A stretch of 64,000 bases of DNA from Apus apus (taxonomy: Eukaryota; Chordata; Aves; Apodiformes; Apodidae), in contig NC_067284.1 of the NCBI RefSeq assembly GCF_020740795.1, positions 96,897,440-96,961,439 on the forward strand. The letters run 5' to 3'. Within the stretch, counting starts at the first letter, position 1, and each line of letters starts with the position of its first letter. The notes beneath the pieces were generated by a model. That model was not told where the DNA came from. It was given only the letters and a program-made list of their open reading frames with translations, and made no database searches. The position numbers were made by a program, and so were the translations under genes. This document shows positions 11,401 to 22,932 of this stretch, in pieces.

Positions 11401-13450
11401 CTATCATAGAAACATTAACTGCAATTAAAGAAAGCCTTAGTGAGTTACACAGTACTATTAGCTTGTACTATTTCAGCAGAACTGTTGTGTTCTTAATACC
11501 TCTGTCACATGTTTTTTAAAGCTGAAATACATTTCTCATATAGTTTTTTCCTAGGTCTTATATGTTTTAGTGTGAGATTTAAAAAGGTTGTTTGTGATGT
11601 GCTTACAGCTCTGTATCCACTTAAGAGTATAAACACACATAGTGCTCCATGTGAGATGTGTGATGGTGTTCTGTAGATTGTCCAGTGTGTGTTGTCTGTT
11701 GCTTTTGTTTGCAATTTTAAAAATTCAGATTGATGTTCTCTGGTGGGGCATTTTTGCATCCAAGAATTACAGTTCCCTTTGTCAGTGAAGATTTTATCTT
11801 TGTAGTCAACCTTTCTGCATTTTCACTGAAATACAGCTTGGTCTACAGTGTATTTTATATGCTACAATATAACCAAAACAGTTGTTTTTTGTCTAAATGT
11901 TATTCCATTAAAGTGGAAAAAGATCCTCAGTTTAAAATTCACTAAGTGAATGCCTTAAAGGATTTCTTTAAGAACTCTGTGTGCTTTCCAGGTTAGGTTA
12001 TTTGCTGATGAAAATGATTGAATTCTTAACATATTTATTGTCCGTGCAGTATAGGTATTACCTGCTTTTCCCATAAGAAATTAAGTGCAAGATGATTGTG
12101 TTTTAATTTGTATCTGTTCCCTCTGGCATCAAATTTAATTGTATTTCATTTGGTACATGATTGTAGTGCAATTTGATTTACCCACGATTGCTGTGATTAA
12201 GTTGAACAGCTTACAATAGCAAAGTTATGAGAGCAAGAAATTTGATGCAAAGCACAGACCCTAATGTGGTTCCAGGGGATCAGTTGGGTTTGCTGTATAG
12301 ATGTCTTGTGGAGGTTTAGTCCATGCAAAGACTGGATCTTTCAGAGGACTGCCTTGGTCTTTTAACATAAAGTCTGTATGGAAACAGATTCCAGCTGGGC
12401 TGGCTGCTGTTTTGTCTGTGATCCAGAAGTTTAAAAAAATCTTTAGCTTCTGCTATATTGTACTTACCTGCACAGTGCCAGAGCCCCACATCAGTGACCT
12501 CCCAACTTGCTGCTGAAGACAATATATGGGAACTTGGGGACTCTTGGTGTTACTTTTCCAATGCTTTAACTGGGGCATTGCATTGCCTTGGTAAGACAGA
12601 TAGCTGGGACAGAATTCTCAGATCCTTCTGCCCTTTACTGTCTTGGTTTCCATATTTGCTTTTCTGAACTGATGGCTTAGGTTTTGTACTGGGATGAAAC
12701 AAACTGTCTCCGGCAAAGTTTTGGAACTGAGACCTTGTTTTCAGGGGTTTTGCAGCTTGCCTCACAGATGTTATAACTGCTTTAGAGTTCTGCATAGTAT
12801 TCTTGGGGATGGACACATATTTCAGGAGTGCTCTTATCTCCATTTCAGGAGTGTGTTTATCTCATCCTTACCATCAGCTGCCAGCATGAGTGGTGTGGGG
12901 ATGGTGCTGCCACACCAGAGTGCAAGTCTGGCTCCTTGCTGGTTTTGATGTTTTTGTGACATTTTGAATCTCTGTTGTACTTGGGAATGTGGATCTTGAC
13001 ATTCAAATAGATAGGAAGACAAGCATATTTTCTCAAAGAGGAACATTTGCCACTTTCAGTTGTGTGTTGATGATAAGGATTATTATTGCTTTGGTCATTT
13101 AGGCTGTATAATGCATGGTCCATTGAAGAGGCATTGAAGTTTGACTTAGAGTGATCTGTACTGTGAATTGAGAAGAGTAAATCAGCATTCACATTCATCT
13201 GATCTTAAGTTTTTAATCTAGTTTCCTGTGGAGTGACTAGTAATGACAGTTGCTTGTGGATGTTTGCAAGTTGGTTTCTGTAATTACTTTGCCCAATACC
13301 CTTCCTATGATACATTTTCAGCAGTTCTGCACAGAAGAAAAATGATATTTCCCAGGTTACATCTTGAATTTTGGCTGCATCCTGATTCCAAGTCAAAGTC
13401 ATTGCTTGGTATTTAATTTATCAGTAATTCCTTTGTGCTTGCTCTTGCAG
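8422..13450 (+). other. CCDC170 last intron (5.0 kb)
   Basis: GT-AG intron ending TGCTCTTGCAG, a good acceptor. Inside are an AT run near 8,480-8,500 flanked by direct copies of TAAGAATT, a 30-bp tandem duplication at 10,276-10,335 and T-rich tracts near 10,470-10,530. The open frames between 12,300 and 13,200 on both strands lack recognisable homology and are treated as chance. Confidence 0.75.
10276..10335. repeat. 30-bp tandem duplication in last CCDC170 intron
   Basis: Two adjacent 30-bp units beginning GTGATCATC and ending AACATAACCAT or AACATAACCAC. They differ at about two positions, so this is a fairly recent local duplication. Confidence 0.9.
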
Positions 13451-13648
13451 TTGGCAGATTTTCGAGAGGTGGTCTCGCGAATGTTGGGCCTCAACATTGC
13501 CAGCCTGGCTCTTCCCGACTATGAAATCATTACACGTCTCAAAGGGTTGATTCACTCTCATCAGCACCACTATTTTCCCTGTCTCTGCCTCAAAGACATG
13601 GCAAGAGCACCAGAGGAACACTCACAAAGAAACATACAGCTTCACTGA
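13451..13648 (+). CDS. CCDC170: CCDC170, terminal coding exon with stop
   Basis: 65 codons plus TGA (13,646-13,648), starting at acceptor CTCTTGCAG in phase 0. It begins LADFREVVSRMLGLNIASLA and continues LPDYEIITRLKGLIHSHQHH, which I recognise as the conserved non-coiled C-terminal tail of CCDC170. The last residues (about 20, ending RNIQLH) look more variable. This part leaves the heptad pattern and probably forms a short globular or capping segment. GC content and CpG (TTCGAGAG, CTCGCGA) are higher than in the flanking intron, as expected of coding sequence. It closes the gene, so about 409 residues of CCDC170 are encoded in the window. Confidence 0.93.
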   Translation: MADFREVVSRMLGLNIASLALPDYEIITRLKGLIHSHQHHYFPCLCLKDMARAPEEHSQRNIQLH

Positions 13649-14041
13649 AACACATTTTGTAAGAGACTGAACAAAGTAAAATTTTATTTTGTGCTTTCCT
13701 ACCTGCTAGACATGCATAGAAAAGAAATACTTGTTTCAGTTCCCTACTCTACAAATACTGACTTGGGCTGATTTTTTGTGTTTTAGTAGGGAGACTGACC
13801 TGAATGGAGAGTGTAAAGCCAACAGCCTAGAGGCAGCAAACAGAAAATCCTAGGGCAGCATAATAGTTCAGTTATGAAAATGATAAACAATATGCAAACA
13901 ATGTATAGCCCTCCATCTTCAATGCAGAGGCACTGAAGGCATGGGCCACCCCAGGTTAGTTCACAGTTTTGGGAAGAACTTGCTAATGAGTGACCTCTTT
14001 GCTGACATTCCATGTGCTTTACCTTTAGGTCATGGAGATGA

Positions 14042-14047
14042 AATAAA
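14042..14047 (+). terminator. Candidate proximal polyadenylation signal of CCDC170
   Basis: An AATAAA hexamer about 400 bases after the stop codon, followed within 15-30 bases by GTTGTCC and TGTTCC. It could give a short 3' UTR and is less favoured than the downstream pair. Confidence 0.3.
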
Positions 14048-14570
14048 GAGGGAGTTGTCCTGCCGCTGTTCCTCTTGCAAACTGGGATCTCTCTCTGCGT
14101 TTTTATGCAAAAGGACTTTAGCTTCAAGAAAGTTAGCTGGAAGTTAGAGGACTGTCACAATTTTGGAACAAGAGATTTTTTTCTTCTGTTGTTTTCCTTA
14201 GTCTGCTCTCGTGCCAAACCAAAAATTGATGCTTTTTCAGCACAGGCTCTTTAACAGGGTCCCCAGCTATATGCCCCGTGTAGATATAGTTCGTAAAATT
14301 GCGTGTTGCCCTTGGTCATGATGCCTTGAAATGTTTTTTTTTTTTTCTAGCTGCTGTATTCTTTGGGCAATTAATCCATAGGCCAAATAAGTGGCAGTTC
14401 TTCTGAGTTAATAGAAAGTTATTTTAAAATGCTTATCTACTACAGACAATAGTTGCATTACTGAAATCTTTTTTTTCTGAAAAGCAATGATGAGGTTACC
14501 TTGTAAACATAAAAGCTGCTCATCTCTCACCCTTTCTGAGTTTTGTTGAACTTCATGATTTTTTTTAAAA

Positions 14571-14589
14571 AATAAATTTGAACAATAAA
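14571..14589 (+). terminator. Candidate distal polyadenylation signals of CCDC170
   Basis: Two AATAAA hexamers (14,571-14,576 and 14,584-14,589) lie 8 bases apart, followed about 30 bases later by a U/GU-rich element (TTCTGTGTTTTT). This is the best match in the region to a vertebrate cleavage and polyadenylation site. Confidence 0.5.
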
Positions 14590-14610
14590 TCTGTTTTAAC
14601 AGCACACTCC

Positions 14611-17600
14611 AACATGATTCTGTGTTTTTAATATTATATGGGTGTGCAGAACAGTAAAGAAGATTTACCTATTTATGTCTGATCTTTGTGGACTTTCTGC
14701 AGTATCTCAGCAAGTGATAACCCCCTCACTACAACTGAGCACACTATGTTAAGAAAAATGAGACTTTTTAAAGTAAGTGTGATAAGTTTGGTATCTGACT
14801 AGGGACTCAAAGTATTACATATTGCTTTTGTTTCAGTCACCTCTGAAGAATCATTTCTCAGTGACTTGTTACTAAAAAACCCCCAAAATACCAAAGCTTT
14901 TGCAAAATCAGTAATTTGAGGAGATACGGTAAATCATATACTCATATGCTCCTGTGGCTACTCGGATTAAAATACATTTTCTTTCTTGTTTCATAGTAGA
15001 ACGTTTTTCAGGTAAAGTTTAATGAGAGGAATAAAAGAAAAACCTAATATTAAATTATATAGACTAAATTTTAGGAAAGCACCACAATTTCAAGGTAAAA
15101 TAAAAGATTGAAATGTAAGTATTTTTAGGCATGATATGTTGATTGGGAATTTAGAGGGTGAAAAGGCTGTCATGATTTTATAAATCTTCATGAGACAATA
15201 CAAGTAATTTCAGCCGTTGTTTTCCTGGTTACCTCCACACTTCTTTCCTCTTCTGCGTGAGCTATAAGTAAACAATAAACCTACTTTCTTAATCCACATA
15301 AATTATGCTTTGTATAATATTTATTAACCATATTTTGCAAATTAACTAAACTGCATTACAAAATTAGGTCCACTCAGCCCAGATAGTACATTCATAACTT
15401 TAAGTAATAGCCTCTGGGAATGCCAATCCTGAAGTAAGTATGCAGTTTTGGCTATATTTTATGGTTAAGTGAGATGTTTTCCTGATGTTTGCAGGCACTT
15501 AAAATATCTTGCCATGTTCAGGAGGCCTGTATCCTGCTGCCCCATGACAAGCCATGGCACCGGCAGCGAAGTTCCAGCCTCACAGAAGCTACCAGCAATG
15601 TTCTAAGTACTTCAGAGGGACACAGATTTTCACATCAAGTTGGTAGAAAAGCTTGATTAGTACTCCCTTGTGCGTTAAGCCAACACAAGGCTGAGTAAGT
15701 GTTTTCTAATGCCTTAAAAAAAATAATAATTAAAAAAATATTAATGCTGATGTTCCTTCAGGAATATGACCACTTAGCCAACTCTAAATATTCCCTGTAG
15801 TTTCTTTACTTTTGGAAGAGGACTGACATCTTTGTTCATTTAGCCAAAGCAAATAACAAAAAAATAACTAAATATTCCCTGTAGTTTCTTTACTTTTGGA
15901 AGAGGACTGACATCTTTGTTCATTTAGCCAAAGCAAATAACAAAAAAATAAGTAAAGAAGTAGTTTGACATGAACAAAGTTCATTTTGGACCTGTGAGAT
16001 TTACTTGACCCCTGAACAAAGTTTAAAATGACTTGCAATCTTTTTTGTCATGTTTGTTTCATATGGGCTTGAACTTAGTTTTCCTTTTGGAAAAAAATGC
16101 AACAACAACCAACCACCAAATAAAACCCTTCAGACAAAAAATAGGTTTATTAATGTTTTCAACATGTATTTCAAATTTTTTCTTCTTTTTTTAAACCAAG
16201 ATGCATTCAAGACTGGACAGATTGGATAGAGACCTCTTGAAAATGTTTATTAAGGCTGTGTCAGCAGACACATTTCTTGCAGTAGATCATTGTTTTTATT
16301 GGGTGTGTATTAATAAAAGGTTTGGGATTTGCTATTTGTTCTTATTACTCTTTTATGATGGTAGAAGATTTTTTTATTTATCAAGAGAATACATATAAAA
16401 AAGAAAAAGTGATATGTGTGAAATTACAGATTGGTGCAGTTATGAAGCTATGGGTTTTTTTCTCCAAATAATAAGTGAACTAACTCCAATGAAGACAATT
16501 TTGTTATTTCAGATTGGCTGTGTTAAAAAGGGAAAACTCAACAGATTAAAATGTTGCAATTGCAGATACTGAAATGAAAACATTCACATGCCATGAATAC
16601 TGCACTAATAAAATCATGATGAAAATATAAAAATGTGTTGCAACATTACAAGTATATTACAATACATACAACTGAATTTTAGTCTATAGAACATATTGTC
16701 AATAATATATTCTTCAAAACACAGGAATTAAAGCAGTAGAATCAGGATTCCTCAAATAAATTGAGTGCAAAACCACTTAAATGGTTTGCTGAATTAGAAT
16801 GAGGAGGCATAAAGACAGGTCACATTAAATTACTCATCAACTTATGCTGCTCTAGAGTTTACTGTTACAGTATAAAGCAGTTTGATTGGTTTTTCTACAT
16901 TTTTCTTCTGTGGATGACGTGCATCATCCACATTTTCCTAATGCTGTTTGGTTACTGGAATATTTTGCACATTTTGATGGTGCAGGTGAGGAGAAATAAG
17001 GATTGATTTTAAATTAAAAAAAGAAGACGGGTAATCAGGCACATTTCTGGAGAAAAAGACTCCTGGATCTTGTGTTCTCCCAAACTATTTCATATGAAAC
17101 AGGAGGGGTTTTTTAAGACTGCAGATGCTGACCAGTTCTCTTGGTCATCAAAAAAGAAAAGAAAAGAAAAAAAAATAAATGGAACAAAATTAAATTCTCT
17201 ATTAATTTTGAAGAAAAGGTCTAGAATGTTACTGAAGCACAGAAAACAAAATTAGTTAACTTTGTGGAAAATAGAAAAAATGGTAATTTATAAGAATAGA
17301 AATTGGAAAGAGTGTTCAAACATAATGCTTTTCAAATTGAACATTTGAGATTGCTGTATTCTGCTGTCAAAGCAAGTAAAATCCTCTATGGCAATATTTT
17401 TTTTCTGGAAGAAAAGGAGGATGCATTTATTACACAGTACTCATAATTATTCAGGAATAACTGAATCAGAAATGACAGATCTGCGAAACAAGTAAATTTG
17501 CCTGAACAAAACAGATAAATTTCTGACACTTTAAAAGTCAGCTAATGAGCCTTGAGATGAAGAAGAATACTTCTTTTCGGAAGACAATAAACAAAACAGT

Positions 17601-17814
17601 TGAGATATGTTTTCTTATTTTTTTCCCTGTGATTATTTACACTTTTGATAAGTAACACGACAAAGAAGATTACAGTGTGAGCATATGTTATCTTCCAAGT
17701 GGTTCCAGGTAGAGAAAAAACAGACAGATGGCTTTTGGTAATGCTGGGAATGGGACTGGAGAGCAGGAAAACTAACCAAGCTGGGAGCTGAATAGGGTTA
17801 GGCCCCTGGAAATG
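14611..17814. other. Intergenic DNA downstream of CCDC170
   Basis: AT-rich, with no supported gene. It contains the 84-bp tandem duplication at 15,784-15,951 and A-rich stretches (15,715-15,740 and 17,150-17,175). The small open frame at 16,201-16,398 has no recognisable product. Confidence 0.6.
15784..15951. repeat. Perfect 84-bp tandem duplication
   Basis: The unit starting CTAAATATTCCCTGTAG and ending CAAAAAAATAA occurs twice with no spacer (15,784-15,867 and 15,868-15,951). Base-by-base reading shows no difference between the copies. This implies a very recent duplication or an assembly artefact. Confidence 0.95.
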
Positions 17815-18232
17815 CATTTGTAACACCTCTCCTATGAGGAAAGACTGAGAGAGTTGGAATTGTTCAGCCTGAAGAGAAATCTCCAGGGAGACCTTATTGT
17901 AGCCTATCAATACTTCTAGAGGGCCTGTAAGAAAGATGGGGACAGACTTTTTAGCAGGGCCTGTAGTGATAGTACAATGGGCAATGGTTTTAAACTGAAA
18001 TAGAGTAGATTCAAACTAGATATAAGGAAGAAATTTTTTACAGTGAGGATGGTGAAACACTGGAACAGGTTGCTCAGAGAGGTGGTAGATGTCCCATCCC
18101 TGGAAACATACAAGGTTGAAAAGGGCTCTGAGCAACCTGATCCATTTGAAGATGTCCCTGCTCACTGTGGTGTCACTGGACTGGATGACCTTAAAAGTTT
18201 CCTTCCAACCCAAACTATTCTATTATTCTATG
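17815..18232 (+). mobile_element. CR1 LINE 3' fragment
   Basis: About 420 bases match the end of CR1 ORF2 and its 3' UTR: CTCCTATGAGGAAAGACTGAG, then GGAAGAAATTTTTTACAGTG, ACACTGGAACAGGTTGCTCA, CCATCCCTGGAAACATAC and the tail TTCCTTCCAACCCAAAC, followed by ATTCTATTATTCTATG. The 5' part is absent, as is usual for CR1. The remnant frame has stops, so it is non-coding. Confidence 0.9.
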
Positions 18233-18509
18233 TTTACAAAATTATTACTTGAGTGTCTTTTTTTTTTTTTTTAAATATTAGTGTGTTGTATGGTGAAGAT
18301 GTGTGCTTGGTCACAAATGAAACATTCAATTTATTATTAATATTTTTTTTAAATAGGCCTCTGAATGTAATTTAACCTGAAGAAAGAACTTTCATCTACA
18401 AAATATTCTTGTTACCACATCTTGGTAGTGACAAACAGTATTTAGGACACTGATTAAGAGGCCTGAATTAATTCCAAAAGAATAAGCTTAGTTTCCCTTT
18501 TCAAAATTA

Positions 18510-19030
18510 GGAAGCTGCCTGCTGGGGACAGTGGTTCTTGCTGGGCAGTGCAACCAGCCTCTGCCTGTGCTGTGTGAGCAGCCTTGCAGACAGCAGATCC
18601 GGGTCTGGGCAGCTGGTCTGACTGTGCTTGCGCTGGTGTGTGCCACCTGTCTCCCCATACCCTGCTCAGCCATGACCCTGACCAGCCTGGGTGCTGTACA
18701 GCTCCTCAGGCTGTGTGCTGGGAGTTCTGGTTGCAAAACAAATCTGCAGTGGTAGCTGTGGGATGCTGGAAGACCTTCCCCAGCCTTGCTGTGAGGGCAG
18801 CAATGTGCCAGCAGAGCTGGCTCAGCCCTTTCCCCTTCTGGTTGTGTTTTCATAATGTCAGGAAGAGCAGGACACCAGTGGCTTTGCAGGCTGTGGCAGG
18901 GCATAAGAAGAGCCTTACAAATCTGGGTTGATGGAAGAGCCACCTCTGGTTACAACAAGGAGCAGTCTGCAACCTGTGCCTTGCCTGATGGCCAGACTCC
19001 TCTTGTGCCCAAGCTGGCACAGTTGAGGAA
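18510..19030. other. GC-rich block of unknown origin
   Basis: About 500 bases that are visibly richer in G+C than the flanks, with many CTG/CAG words and few CpG. Open frames of 151 codons on - (18,488-18,943) and 115 codons on + (18,584-18,931) overlap here, but neither resembles a known protein. Long frames on both strands are expected in GC-rich non-coding DNA. A decayed LTR or retrocopy is possible and cannot be judged without a library search. Confidence 0.4.
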
Positions 19031-21379
19031 GTAAGAATTACTAAGACAAATATTTCAAAGCATTTCTTCTGTGTATCCTTCGTAGTGCATTAACAGTGTT
19101 AAAGTATGCAGTATAAATGATAAAGTAGCAGTACAAATTGATGTGGGCAGCAACTCTGGCTACCTTCTTGCACTTTGGGGTGGTCACAGTCTCACAATTA
19201 ACCCAACAATCATCCCAAAAGACAAGCACAAATAGAGTACTGGCAGGCAAATCTTTCTTGGAAGTAATTTGTTGTCTTTTCTTAGCATCCACATGCTTTG
19301 TTAAATTTGCCATCACTAACAATATCTTTCTCACCTTGATCTTTCATTGATCACTTACCTGCATCAAAATCTCAGTGGCCAGGCCTGTTCTTCATCCAGT
19401 GAGGTTTCAAGCCTGTCCCCTGCAGGGAGCCCTGGTGTCAGCTGGGTTGTGTCAGGCTGCTGGAGAATTCTGTCCACACTCCTGCCCTGCTGCCACTTTC
19501 TGTCCCTCAGCCCTGGCTGCCTCCTCCAGTGCTGCATACCTCACTTCTAGCCAGGCTGTGACTGGACTGTTGCAGCATTGCATGGAGTTCAGCAAGACAC
19601 CAAGATACAGTTCACTTTCTTGTGTAAGACTGCAGAGTCTTCTAGACTTTGGCAGACACTTTGAAGATGCTTCATACCCCTTTTAGGTGGTTTTCTCGAG
19701 CTGCTGGAAAGATGGTAAGTATGTTCTTGTGTGGGAAGAAGAAAGAGCGAAGGATTTTGGTTCCAAAGGGATCCTATGAACTATCAAGCATAAGTCAAGT
19801 GTATGACCACAAGGGAACAGATATCTAGTTTGTGGTAGCGGAGGTGGTAGCTGGTAGAAGAAGGGATACAGCAGCAAACAAACCAGGCAGGTGAAGGAGC
19901 AGATGCCCCTGTTTGTGAAGCAGACTGCAATCATTTTTCTAGCAGAAGTACTATGAAGTACACTTTATCAGTGTAGATGAAGTAATTCTGCAGGTTATGG
20001 CATAAAAGCTCCTTAGAGCTTTTCTGGGAGATCAGTCCAAGTCAGGCCGCGCAGAAGAGTGCTAGACTAGTGATGAGATTGTCACAAATATATCAATGTG
20101 TAATAATTTTGATTTAATTTGGATTACAGACCTTTAGAAAAACACTTGTATGGTGTCAACTCAACGTGTCATGCCACTAGCTAGGTCTGGCTGCCTTTGA
20201 GAGTATGGATTGAGAACAGTTGACCAGAGAATAGGTAACAGTATTGGGGAGTGTCCAGCAGGAAAGAAGAAGTAGTGTGGCTCATGTAACATTTAGAGAT
20301 CCAAATCTCAGCGTGTATTGATGACATTTAGCTGCCTGACGCTTTGTGGATTGAGGTGGGAACAGAGAATATTTGAAATGCATTTCAAAAAGTCAGAGAG
20401 CAAAAATGGATTGATTCAAGTGGCTAAAAATATGCTTGAAGATGACTTCTCTTTTTTACTTTTAGCAACTATTTATCTCAACAGTTCAAGATAGCAGGCC
20501 ATGGAGAGCCCAGGAATTGAAAAAGACTAAATATTTGAAAAAGCATCCAGTAAACAGAGATGGATTTAGACTAATGACCTAAACAGAAAATAATGTCATG
20601 GGTTCAGAGTTGCACAGAATAATTATCTGGTGATAAATCTTAATTGCAAGACTTTAAAAAGTTATCCTAGGTTGTGGATAAGCTTCAGGATAGAAACAAG
20701 AGGAGCTAATTGCCCTTGGAAAACTGCTCATGATGTAGAGGGAAAAAGGGAAGCTGGAGCAGGAGGAAGGACTGACAAGGTACCTGAGGACTGCTGCCCA
20801 GCTGTTTTTTGAATCAAGGTAGGTAAGCTTCCTTCCAGTGTTATGAAGCTGTATAAATGACAATGCTTGTGCCAGCAAGTGACAGAGATCCAAAATCCCC
20901 CATCAGGATGACAATTTTTTACAATTGCTTTTTTATTCTTAAACAGTGTGCTTTCACATACTTCTAATATAGCTCTTTATAGAGGCTTCCTAGCCTGAAA
21001 GTCAAAGAATAGGTTCTATTTATCCAAAAATGTTCCCACTGTGGTTTTCCTAAGAAATTCTTGACCGGTTTGAGAGTTCAGTTTGTATGTGTGTCTGTAG
21101 CACTAGTAGTATTGCCTGCAATGCAACGTGATGCTTTGCTTTTATTTACAGGAGTGAAGTCTTCCATGCCAGTTGACAGAATTTATTAATTTGGAAATTC
21201 AAGCCAAAATGGTTCAGTCCTTCCTAAGAACATGACTAATGGAAAACTCATAATTTTCCTATATCCATAAATAACAATCTGGCAATTCTAAGCAATTCAG
21301 GCCAGACTAAAAAAATACCTCCTTTATAATGAGTGTTCCTGGCTGCTCTGGACCGGAGCAAAGGTTGACATGTCTCTCT

Positions 21380-21860
21380 GCTCCCAGTGCTCTTTTCACT
21401 AGAAACAAGTAGGAGTGGAAGGAGTGGACCAGCTCAGAATGAGGGAAAAGAGACACTCAGGAAGGAGCTAGTAATGGCAGGTTTGACAGGGAAGGAAAGA
21501 GAAAGGTAGTTTCATGGGAGAGCTTCAGAAAAGGGTGGGAAAAGGGCTTCAGAAAAGGGCTGTAGGGAAAACTAAGAGGGAGAAGTGTGAGTAGCTGTTT
21601 TGGGATGTGTGAACGAGTGTTCAGGAGAACTGAATCTTGGGAAGTGACCAGCAGGTAACAGTGGGAATGGGAGTAGTTTGGAGTTGCCTATTCAGAGAGA
21701 CCAGGGTGAAGATCTCGGGGGGAAGCCCAGGTAGGGAGACTGAAATGTTGTGTGTGGTAAGGGGAAAACCCAGGAACAGCATGAAAAAATAAGCACTCAC
21801 ATGTCCAATGAAGGAGGAAGAGTGGGAGGAAGCAAGGTGTCGTAGGATGGAAAAAATTAT
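21380..21860. other. Purine-rich block
   Basis: The + strand is strongly A/G-biased (runs such as GGGAAGGAAAGAGAAAGG, and TTCAGAAAAGGG occurring twice near 21,525 and 21,550). No coding frame on the purine strand. It may be an old repeat, but I cannot name it. Confidence 0.45.
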
Positions 21861-22075
21861 ATGAAACATTGTGTTGTTTTACAAAGACTCTTGCTTTGTG
21901 TGCAAAACTACAATTGCTTAAAGTGCCTTCCAGCAGGGGTAAATGCTGCTGGACTGATGTTTGGCAAGTTCTGGTTGCTTCCACATTCCACAGAATCACA
22001 GGAGCTGCTTCGAGTCAAACCTGTTTGCAAGAACAGCACTACTCCCAGCATTTCACAGCAGTCTTCCTGAAGTTC

Positions 22076-22930
22076 ACACACAGAATCACACACAGAATCA
22101 CCAAGGCTGGAAAATACCTTTAAGATCACCAAGTCCAGCCTGTGACCTAACACCACCACATCGGCTAGACCATGGCACTACGTGCCACATCCAGGGACGG
22201 TGCCTCCACCACTTCCCTGGGAAGTCCATTCCAATGTCTGATCACCTTCTCTGTGACGAAGTACTTCCTAATATCCAACTTAAACCTCCCCTGGACTGGC
22301 TTGAGGCCATGCCTTCTTGTCTTGTAACTAGTTGCCTGGAAAAAGAGCCCAGCCCCCACCTGACTGTAACCTCCCTTCAGGTAGTTGAAGAGAGTGCTAA
22401 GGTCCCCCTTGAGTCTCCTCTTCTCCAGGCTGAGACCCAGCTCCCTCAGCCTATCTCTATAAGACTTTCCCTCTAGTCCTTTCACCAGCCTTGTTGCTCT
22501 CCTCTGGACCTGCTCCAGCACCTCAATATCCTTCTTGAAGTGAGGGGCCCAGAACTGCACACAGTACTGGAGGTGAGGCCTCACCAGTGCTGAGTACAGG
22601 GGGAGAATTACATCCCTGCTCCTGCTGGCCACACTATTCCTGATTCAAGCCCGGATGCCATTGGCCCTCCGGGCCACCTGGGCACACTGCTGGCTCACGT
22701 TTAACCAATTGTCAACCAGTACTCCCAGGTCCCTCTCTGGTGAGCTGCTCTCCAGCCACTCTTCCCTCAGTCTGTAGCACTGCCTGGGGTTATTGTGGCC
22801 AAAGTGCAGGACCCTGCACTTGGTCTTGTTGAATTTCATGTCACTGGCCTCAGCCCGTCGACCCAGCCTGTCCAGGTCCTTCTGCAGCTTCTTCCAACCC
22901 TCCAGAAGTTCTTCCACTGTGTTTAGGTAC
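22076..22930 (-). mobile_element. 5'-truncated CR1 LINE, nearly open ORF2 C-terminus
   Basis: On the - strand this is the C-terminal part of CR1 ORF2 followed by the 3' UTR. The left end carries two copies of ACAGAATCACAC, the reverse complement of the CR1 terminal repeat GATTCTGTG. The element starts (right end, about 22,930) inside ORF2 and lacks the endonuclease and the reverse-transcriptase core. One in-frame TGA at 22,645-22,647 interrupts the frame where CR1 normally has a Cys codon (ILACIRNS region). One codon also appears to be missing in [11 protein letters not shown] (here [10 protein letters not shown]). It belongs to a different subfamily from the copy at 29 kb. Confidence 0.92.
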
Positions 22931-22932
22931 AT
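22165..22932 (-). pseudogene. CR1 ORF2 C-terminal remnant with one nonsense codon
   Basis: A single reading frame runs from 22,932 down to 22,165 with one stop at 22,645-22,647. Upstream of the stop are [20 protein letters not shown] and [10 protein letters not shown]. Downstream are [53 protein letters not shown] and the end of the frame. These are signature blocks of the CR1 C-terminal domain. No catalytic reverse-transcriptase residues are present. About 255 codons remain. Confidence 0.88.

Larger units (their letters stand above)
13649..14610 (+). other. CCDC170 3' UTR (inferred extent)
   Basis: About 0.95 kb from the stop codon to the pair of AATAAA hexamers near 14,571-14,589. The extent is inferred from those signals only. 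Small open frames here (13,941-14,147 on +, 13,783-14,127 on -) have no support as genes. Confidence 0.55.
18233..22075. other. Intergenic DNA with GC-rich and purine-rich blocks
   Basis: No supported gene. It holds a T15 run (18,258-18,272), GC-rich blocks at 18,510-19,030 and 19,375-19,600 with overlapping open frames on both strands but no recognisable protein, and a purine-rich block at 21,380-21,860. Confidence 0.6.

Noticed and set aside
12300..13200. Cluster of open frames on both strands in the last CCDC170 intron, considered as extra exons
   Set aside because: The flanking exons already join in frame (EKRERQ|LADFREVV), and none of the frames shows paired splice sites or known homology.
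18488..18943. 151-codon open frame on the - strand in a GC-rich block
   Set aside because: Composition explains the lack of stops, an overlapping frame is open on the other strand, and no domain or splice context is seen.
21961..22476. 171-codon open frame on the + strand
   Set aside because: It is largely the antisense of the - strand CR1 copy at 22,076-22,930, so it is a shadow frame.
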